Source: Euphorbia lathyris
Taxonomy: Eukaryota; Streptophyta; Magnoliopsida; Malpighiales; Euphorbiaceae
NCBI RefSeq assembly: GCF_963576675.1
Contig: NC_088917.1
Location: 30,720,501 to 30,784,500 of the forward strand
Reading direction: 5' to 3'
Length of the DNA: 64,000 bases
This document shows, in pieces, positions 56,953 through 64,000 of this stretch (position 1 is its first letter; each line of letters opens with the position of its first letter). The translations under genes and the position numbers were made by a program. A model generated the notes under the pieces. It made no database searches, had not been told where the DNA came from, and saw nothing but the letters and a program-made list of their open reading frames with translations.

Positions 56953-59900
56953 ATGGTTCAACCCCGACAACCGCAAGATTCCATGGAGACCAGTGACCGG
57001 AGGTATGATGAGCTGAGGGAGCACCTCACAGAGCAGATCCAAGCCAGCCATGAGCGGTAGAGGCAAACCGACCAACAGTTCCTGGAGCTAACCACCTCCC
57101 TAGAAAACTTCAAGTTGGAGGTTCTAGCTCTAATCCGACCAACCGCGGGAGGCTCAACCCAGAGAAAGGAAGGAGTCCCTAAACCGCAGCTTCCACAAAT
57201 GGGTCCTAGGGATCCTGAGGTAAGAAGACCCAACTATGTCTTTGTGCATAATGCTGATAGTGATAGTGATGACTTTGAGGGTATTGGGGATGATGATACC
57301 GTTAGAACTACGAGGGATGTTGGGCCTGTTGACAACCGACGTGTGGCGGTTGCTAGAGTATACCCAGGTCTAGGAAACTTTGATAGAGATGATGCCTTTA
57401 AGCTAAAAATAGACTTACCATCTTTTGGAGGCGAACTTGATATAGAGGGATTCTTAGACTGGTTATCGGAAGTTGAACGTTTCTTCGAGTATGCTGGGAT
57501 TCCTGATGAGAGGAAAGTGAGGCTGGTGGCATATCGCCTGAAGGGTGGCACATCAGTTTGGTGGGATCAGATGAGGGAAGAGAGAAGAAGAGGGGGCAGA
57601 GATCCAATTAGATCTTGGCTACGGATGAAGGCGATGTTGAGGGAGCGGTTCCTACCGCCGGATTATGAGCAGTATATTTACAGCTCCTACAAGGGATGCT
57701 CTCAAGGGACCCGAAGTGTCCATGAATATACCTCAGAGTTCTTAAGGCTTTCGGCAAGGGCCAACTTGTCAGAAACAGAAAGCCAAAAGACCTCTAGGTA
57801 TCTAGAAGGGTTGAGATACAACATCCAGGATTGTATTGGCACGCAGATGGTGGTACGTGTACAGGATGCCAGGAATTTAGCCCTCAAGGCTGAATCCCAA
57901 CTAACCGGGAGATCCAGGAGATCCGCTACTACTGAGTATACGCCTGGAGGAAGAGATAACATGAAGCCTTATGACAAAGGCAAGCAGGTGGCGAGTGCCA
58001 GTGGGGCCAAGGTCAACAGTGTAGGAAGGGGATCTGTCGGAGATACTAGGCCGTACAAGGAAGCACCTATACCACCTAAGAGCAACAATCCGTATGCGAG
58101 GCCAGCGCCTTTTAAATGTTTTCGGTGCAATGAGCCAGGCCATAGATCCAACGAATGTCCTAGGAGGAAGAGTGCCAACATGGTGGAAAGGTATGAAGAT
58201 GACTATGACGAAGGGGATGAAGTATTTTGTGAACCCTTGGGAGAAGATGACGATGAGGTGGATGAAGAGAGATACGCCATTCATGTGGTACGGAATTTGT
58301 TAGTCTCCAGCCAGATAGAGGGAGATCAGAGGCACAGACTATTCAGGACCCGCTGTCTTGTGAAAGGTGGGCGATGCAATATGATAATAGATAGTGGGAG
58401 CCAAGAGAACATTGTGAGCATCAGCGCCGTTCGGAAATTCGGGTTGTTGGCGGAGGCGCATCCCGACCCCTATAGGGTGGGATGGATAAAAAACGTGGGT
58501 GAACTTAGGGTGACCCAGAGATGCAGGGTACCTATTGCGATTGGTGATTACAGTGATGAAGTCTGTTGTGATGTGGTCGATATGGATGCCTGCCACCTAT
58601 TGTTGGGCCGACCCTGGTAGTTTGATAACGATGCCATCCACGCAGGAAGAGAGAACACTTACAGATTTGTGAAGGATGGGGTGAAGTTCGTCCTTACGCC
58701 AATGATGAGAGAGCCAAAGGCCGACGAGAAGTCTACCTTGGTAGTCTGTCCTACACACAAATCATTTGTCAGCGAATGTGAAGAGAGCCAGATGGTGTAT
58801 GTAGTAATGGTTAAGGCGAATCACGAATCCGCCTAAAGGGGCGAAAGGGAGATGCCAACTGAGGTGACCCGCCTACTTGGCGAATATCAAGATCTGTTCC
58901 CTGAAGGGCTGCCGAGTGGGTTACCACCTTTGAGGGACATCCAACATCATATCGATCTTGTGCCCGGGGCTAGTTTGCCAAGCCTTCCCCATTATCGAAT
59001 GAGTCCAAAGGAAAATGACATCGTGAGGCAGAAAGTGGAAGAGCTCATTGAAATGGGATACGTTAGAGAAAGTATGAGTCCATGTGTCGTCCCAGCCCTA
59101 CTTACGCCCAGGAAGGACGGATCTTAACGGATGTGTGTGGACAGCAGGGCCATTAACAAGATCACTATCAAGTATAAGTTCCCTATCCCAAGGCTGGATG
59201 ATATGCTAGACCAACTTGGCGGATCCCGAGTTTTCTCCAAGATTGATCTCAGGAGCGGTTATCATCAGATACGAATTCGATCTGGGGATGAGTGGAAGAC
59301 CGCCTTCAAGACCAGAGATGGATTGTATGAGTGGTTAGTTATGCCATTCGGGATGACTAACGCCCCCAGTACTTTTATGAGACTGATGAATCAGGTGCTT
59401 CGCCCGGTGATTGGAAAATTTGTAGTTGTGTATTTTGATGACATCCTGATTCATAGCGAGACCTTGGTGGAGCACGTGGAGTATTTACGGATAGTGTTTG
59501 ACCTGTTAAGGAAACACCAGTTATACGCCAACACTAAGAAGTGTGATTTCGTCATGGAGAGCCTAGTTTTCCTTGGGTTCATGGTTAGTGGCGATGGGAT
59601 CCAAGTTGATGGGGAGAAGGTAAGAGCCATCCGAGAATGGCCCACTCCGAGGAATGTGGGGGATATCAGAAGTTTTCATGGGCTAGCAATATTTTATCGC
59701 TGATTCATCAAGAACTTCAGTGCCATAGTGGCCCCGTTGACAGAATGTTTGAAGAAGGGAAGGGGGATCGAGTGGGCGGATGCCCAAGAGAAGAGCTTCG
59801 CCCTGATCAAGGAAAAGTTGAGTACAGCGCCCGTGCTGGCGTATCCCAATTTTGATAAACTGTTCGAAGTTGAGTGTGATACCAGTGGAGTTGGGATTGG

Positions 59901-61635
59901 TGGAGTCTTGATGCAAGAAAAGAGGCCCATTGCATATTTCAGTGAGAAGCTCTGTGAGGCACGGCAAAAGTGGGCCACGTATGATCAAGAGTTTTATATT
60001 GTAGTGAGGGCGTTGAAAGTGTGGGAACATTACTTGGTGGGGAAAGAATTCATCCTCTACACTGACCACCAAGCTCTCAAGTACCTGGGAAGTCAGAAGC
60101 AACTTCGAAGCTCCATGCATGCCCGGTGGTCCGCCTTCATAGATAAGTTCCCCTATAAGCTTGTCCATAAGGCTGGAAAACAGAACAAGGTGGCGGACGC
60201 CTTGAGTCGAAGGGTGTCACTAATAAAAACAGTCAACCTGGAGACCGATTGTTTTGAACACATCAAAGGAGAATACTTGGCGGATCCTGACTTTGGTAGT
60301 ATCTGGGAGAAGTGTCAACACCAACATGGGGATGGGGCGTATCACCTGATGGATGAGTATCTCATGAGGGGCAACCAACTTTGCTTACCCTGCACTTCCA
60401 TCCGCGAGAAGGTTATTCGTGATCTACATGGCGGATCCCTTGGAGGACATTTTGGGCGAGACAAGACATATGAAGCAGTGAGTTCCCGTTATTTCTGGCC
60501 TAAGATGAGGAGAGATGTTGCCTACTTAGTAGAACGATGCTATATTTGCCAGACCGCCAAGGGACGCACTACAAATACTGGATTGCAGTTGCCTTTGCCT
60601 GTGCCAGAGACCATATGGGAGGATCTGTCCATGGACTTCGTCCTAGGGTTAGCCAGAACTCAGAGGGGCATGGATTCCATCTTTATCGTGGTTGATCGGT
60701 TTTCAAAGATGGCTCACTTCATACCTTGTCGTAAAACTAATGATGCCTCAGCGACTGCTAAGCTATTCTTCAAAGAGATTGTCAGGCTACATGGCGTACC
60801 TAAGAGCATTGTCTCGGATCGTGATACGAAGTTCCTCAGTCACTTCTGGCGAACGTTGTGGGCTCTGTTTGATACGTCTCTGAAGTTTAGTACCACCGCC
60901 CACCCTCAAACAGACGGACAGACCGAGGTGGTCAATAGAACTTTGGGAAACTTACTGCGCAGCAAATGTAAGGATAAGCCGAGGATGTGGGATGTGGTTT
61001 TAGCTCAAGCTGAGTTCGCCTACAACGGCTCTGTACATTCGGGAACCGGGAGATCCCCATTTGAGGTAGTATACACAAAGACCCCAAATCACGTCCTTGA
61101 TATAGCCCATCTTCCTAAAGGAAACGTGACTGCCAACCAGCTGGCTAAGGATTATGTACAGATGCACCAAGAGGTGAGAGAGACTCTTGAGGAGAGAAAT
61201 CAGAAATTAAAGGCTAAGGCGGATGAGCACCGTAGGGACCTACAGTTTGAAGTTGGGGATGAGGTTATGGTATATTTGGGCAAAGAGAGACTCGCCAACG
61301 CCACAAGTAGCAAGCTTCGGCCTAGGAAATACGGGCCATATAAGGTCACCAAGAAGATCAATGCCAATGCCTATCATATAGCATTGCCGAATTGGCTCGG
61401 TAAAATATCACCAGCGTTCAACATCTGTGACCTTATCCCGTGGAAGTCAGATGGTCCTTTGGAGCGCAACAAAGACGAATCAGTGCCGAGATCTTTCAAA
61501 GAAGGAGAGAATGATGCGGACATCCTAACTGGCAGCACTGATCACGCGTGCTCTGGCGGATCCTCAGACATCAAACCCACGGAGGATATACCGAGGAGGG
61601 CGGATCCCCAGGACATACGAGCGGGGCGGATCTAG
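56953..61635 (+). pseudogene. CRM-like gag-pol, element B
   Basis: Same domain order as in element A, from ATG 56953. The gag, knuckle (CFRCNEPGHRSNEC), protease (IIDSGSQENIVS, glycine kept), RT (YFDDILIHS), RNase H (VECDTSGVG) and integrase ([28 protein letters not shown]) are all recognisable. Stops are TAG 57058 (CAG in A), TAG 58618 (shared with A), TAA 58834 (CAA in A), TAA 59125 (TGG in A) and TGA 59701 (CGA in A). No frameshift is evident. The frame from 59728 to 61635 is open, covering RNase H and integrase, and ends inside the 3' LTR. Confidence 0.9.
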
Positions 61636-62020
61636 GAGTACACAAAGAGGCGTATCAACATCTACCCTGGGCGGATCTCTAGGTTTACTTCCTTTCGAAG
61701 TTATTCACCAACAATCCTGACAATCCGTACCTGTACCATTGTACTGATTGTCGGGGAATATCACCTATTTTACCCTTTTATGGATAACCTTATTAAAACC
61801 CTAGTAGGGGTAGTCCTTGTCGTTTATTATCATTAGGGGGATGTATTTAAACCCTCATTTTGTAAGGATGATGTAACTTTTATCAATCAAAATCATTCTC
61901 TTTGAGAACCTAAGGTTTATACCTTGTTTATTGGGATTCACTCCTTCTAGTTTAGTTAGAGAAGAACCTCTTTGTTGGTTTACGATTAAAACCTTCATTT
62001 ATCGCTTTCAATCTGTATCA
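61512..62020 (+). repeat. CRM-like element B, 3' LTR
   Basis: 509 bp, full length. Its first 124 bp also encode the end of the pol frame (stop TAG at 61633-61635). Confidence 0.93.
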
Positions 62021-62023
62021 AAT

Positions 62024-62092
62024 GGTCCCTATTCTAATGTTAAAAAAGTTCCCGTTCTAATGTAAAAAAGTCCCTATTCTAATGTTAAAAAG
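62024..62092. repeat. Short tandem repeat, about three 22-bp units
   Basis: The word CCCTATTCTAATGTTAAAAA recurs three times with small changes immediately downstream of element B. The TSD of element B overlaps its left edge. Confidence 0.7.
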
Positions 62093-62159
62093 TATTACTA
62101 ATATTCATCTCTATTATTAATTTAACAAATAATATCTCTAACTATTTGTACCTAAAACT

Positions 62160-62323
62160 TTTTTTTGGTAGTGTAACTTTTTAGTAGAACGGCCATTAAA
62201 GTAACTAGAGTTCCCAGCAAAATAATGAAATGAACAAAATGAGTTGACAGAAATACTCTCCCAAATAATATATAAAGATTAGAGTGTAGCCTGCAAAATT
62301 CATATTTATTTTGATTCTGAACC
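62160..62323 (+). promoter_or_regulatory. Upstream region of SSL copy 2
   Basis: TATATAAA at 62269-62276, about 48 bp before the ATG, is a plausible TATA box. The surrounding sequence is shared with the SSL relic at 52060-52263, so the duplication included the promoter. Confidence 0.5.
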
Positions 62324-64000
62324 ATGAAGCTTTTCTCAACTTGTTTAACCTTAGTCCTTGCTTGTTTGGTTGCTATATTCCTACAAATATTCTACTTCTC
62401 ACCCATATCTCCTGACTTCCTTCAAATCCCTCCACCCTCTAATTTTCTCCCCAAAAATAATAAGTTACAGGAAGTGATTAAACTCGGAGAAGGACATTTA
62501 AAAGGCCCCGAGGATACTTATGTGGACAATGATGGTTTACTGTATGCAGTGAGCAGAGATGGTTGGATCAAAAGAATGTATGAAAATGAAACTTGGGAGA
62601 ATTGGAAGAAAATAGAAAGTGATGTTTTACTTGGTATCACTACCTCCAAACATGGTGGTGTTATTGTTTGTGATGCTGAAATTGTAAGTAAATGTAGTTA
62701 ATCTCTTGTTTATTTCTCTGATTTTTGTTAATACAGTTTCATTATTTCAACAGGGTTTGCTTAAGGTTACTGATGATGGAGTAACTGTTCTTGCATCTGA
62801 AATTAATGGATCAAGAATAAGGTAAATGTTCTTTTTTGCCATGGTTTCCAGCAGCCAAATTCTAATTTTTTTTGAAAATTGAAATAGGTATGCAGATGAT
62901 GTGATAGAAGCATCAGATGGTAGTCTGTATTTCAGTGTAGCAAGCACCAAATTTGGACCCAATGATTGGTATCTAGACGTTCTTGAGGCTAAACCTCATG
63001 GCCAGTTGCTCAAGTATGATCCATCATTCAACCAGACTTCAGTTCTGCTAGAAAATTTAGGTTTTACAAATGGTGTTGCTCTCTCTATGGAAGAGGATTA
63101 TCTAGTTTTCTGTGAAACTTGGAAGTAAGTAATTTCTTTTAACGCATGTGCAGAAAGAAGAAAAGCCGCGTGAGTTCGTTTTATATTAAAGATGATAGAT
63201 TAATGATTTTGTATACATGAGGTTTGAATGAGCCAACTATAGGTATGGGATAAGTTTTTAAAGCAATTATATATACTACAAGTGTGTGATAGATTAGTTT
63301 AAAAGGTCAATGTGCCAATACACAAAATGTGTCAAACTTAAAGGTGCAAATATACATTAAACCCCAAGTTAATCCATGAAAGGCATGATTGGATGGATGG
63401 GACGAGCCAAAAGATCTATAAACATACTTAGATGTCATGCTTGTTTTATCTCTATATTCTAAACATTTAGAACAAAAGTTTACTATTTCTTACTTGAGAA
63501 TTATGTGTCCTTCCCTAAAACCCTAAATTTGGATATTATCCCTTCATTTTATTGCTTGATTTTAGGTTTTCGAAACTTGAATCCATATTTCTTGGATGCA
63601 TGTGAATCAGATTCAGGTGCCAAAAATATTGGTTAAAGGAAGAGAAGACAGGAAAAACAGAGATTCTAATAGAGAAGCTTCCAGGTGGACCTGATAATAT
63701 AAAGCTGGCCCCGGATGGAACATTCTAGATCGTTTTGCCAGCGATTATAGAAGAAGGAACGGAATTTGTGCATTACTCAAAGATATTGAAGCACATATTC
63801 GCTTCTTTTCCGAAATTGATTAAACAACTTAATGCTGTTTTTAAGAGAGCGTCGATTATAAATGTGGGAGATGATGGGAGGATTACGAGGAAATTTGATG
63901 ATCCAGATGGAAAAGTCATTACTTTCGTCACTTCAGCTTTGGAATATAAGGATCATCTCTTCCTCGGAAGTTTAAACACCAACTTTGTAGGAAAACTCTC
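62324..64000 (+). pseudogene. Strictosidine synthase-like copy 2, nonsense mutation in exon 4, runs past the window
   Basis: Exons 62324-62683, 62754-62821, 62888-63124 and 63611 onward mirror SSL gene 1 in size and phase. Exon 1 is one codon shorter. The N-terminal hydrophobic anchor (LTLVLACLVAIFLQIFYF) and LKGPEDTYVDNDGLLYAV are intact. So are DVIEASDGSLYFSVASTKF and FTNGVALSMEEDYLVFCETW. In exon 4, LAPDGTF is followed by TAG at 63726-63728, where gene 1 has a tryptophan codon (TGG). The frame beyond is otherwise well kept (FVHYSKILKHIFASFPKLIK, LGSLNTNFVGKLS), so the stop is probably recent. Roughly the last quarter of the protein would be lost. The 3' end lies outside the window. Confidence 0.85.

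Larger units (their letters stand above)
56429..62020 (+). mobile_element. CRM-like Ty3/gypsy chromovirus, element B
   Basis: Sister of element A. The 5' LTR is 56429-56905 (477 bp, with a 32-bp deletion near its end) and the 3' LTR is 61512-62020 (509 bp). The duplication AATGG flanks it exactly (56424-56428 and 62021-62025). The primer-binding site TGGTATCAGAGC is at 56908-56919. The polypurine tract AAAGAAGGAGAGAA precedes the 3' LTR. By eye the two LTRs differ at about a dozen bases besides the deletion. Confidence 0.93.

Overview
The window is nuclear DNA of a flowering plant, probably a eudicot. The evidence is an intron-containing strictosidine synthase-like (SSL) gene family with GT-AG introns, an AT-rich background, and nested plant-type transposons: L1-like LINEs with a terminal RNase H, Ty1/copia, Ty3/gypsy of Tat and CRM type, hAT and MITEs. 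There are no bacterial operons, rRNA or tRNA genes, or CRISPR arrays. I cannot name the species from the sequence.

Layout. 1-8141: a 5'-truncated, decayed LINE (about 1986-6932) lies between two copies of a long inverted-repeat (foldback) element (644-1581 and 7109-8141). 9080-16432: a decayed repeat fragment, a CpG-rich hAT-type MITE with an 8-bp target-site duplication (TSD), and a complete copia element (10504-16432, TSD ATGGT). 16433-24812: a possible CACTA remnant, a degenerate repeat field split by a small solo LTR (18131-18404, TSD TATTC), and a full-length LINE (19007-24795) with a 17-bp TSD. 25545-29540: organelle-like DNA, perhaps mitochondrial, split by a 2.9-kb solo LTR (26306-29197, TSD CCATG). 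That LTR has an array of about 13 CpG-rich palindromes just upstream of a TATA box. 31012-33697: a hAT transposase pseudogene on the minus strand and a short MITE. 34016-41085: a young minus-strand Tat-like gypsy element (TSD CCACC). It has lost protease, RT and RNase H but carries an opposite-strand multi-exon accessory gene.

41272-64000 is the only host-gene neighbourhood. It is a tandem SSL cluster in one orientation: one intact four-exon gene (41272-43631), one internally deleted relic (52060-53297) and one copy with a nonsense codon in exon 4 that runs off the window (62324 onward). The copies are separated by two sister CRM-like gypsy elements (44552-50508, TSD AACTC; 56429-62020, TSD AATGG), a minus-strand LINE relic, the 3' end of a chromodomain gypsy element, and a MITE.

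Nearly all coding sequence here is selfish and broken. Most stops are CAG, CAA, CGA or TGG turned to stop by transitions, as expected from decay of methylated cytosine. Only SSL gene 1 looks able to make a host protein. Eight insertions could be delimited by exact TSDs read directly from the sequence.
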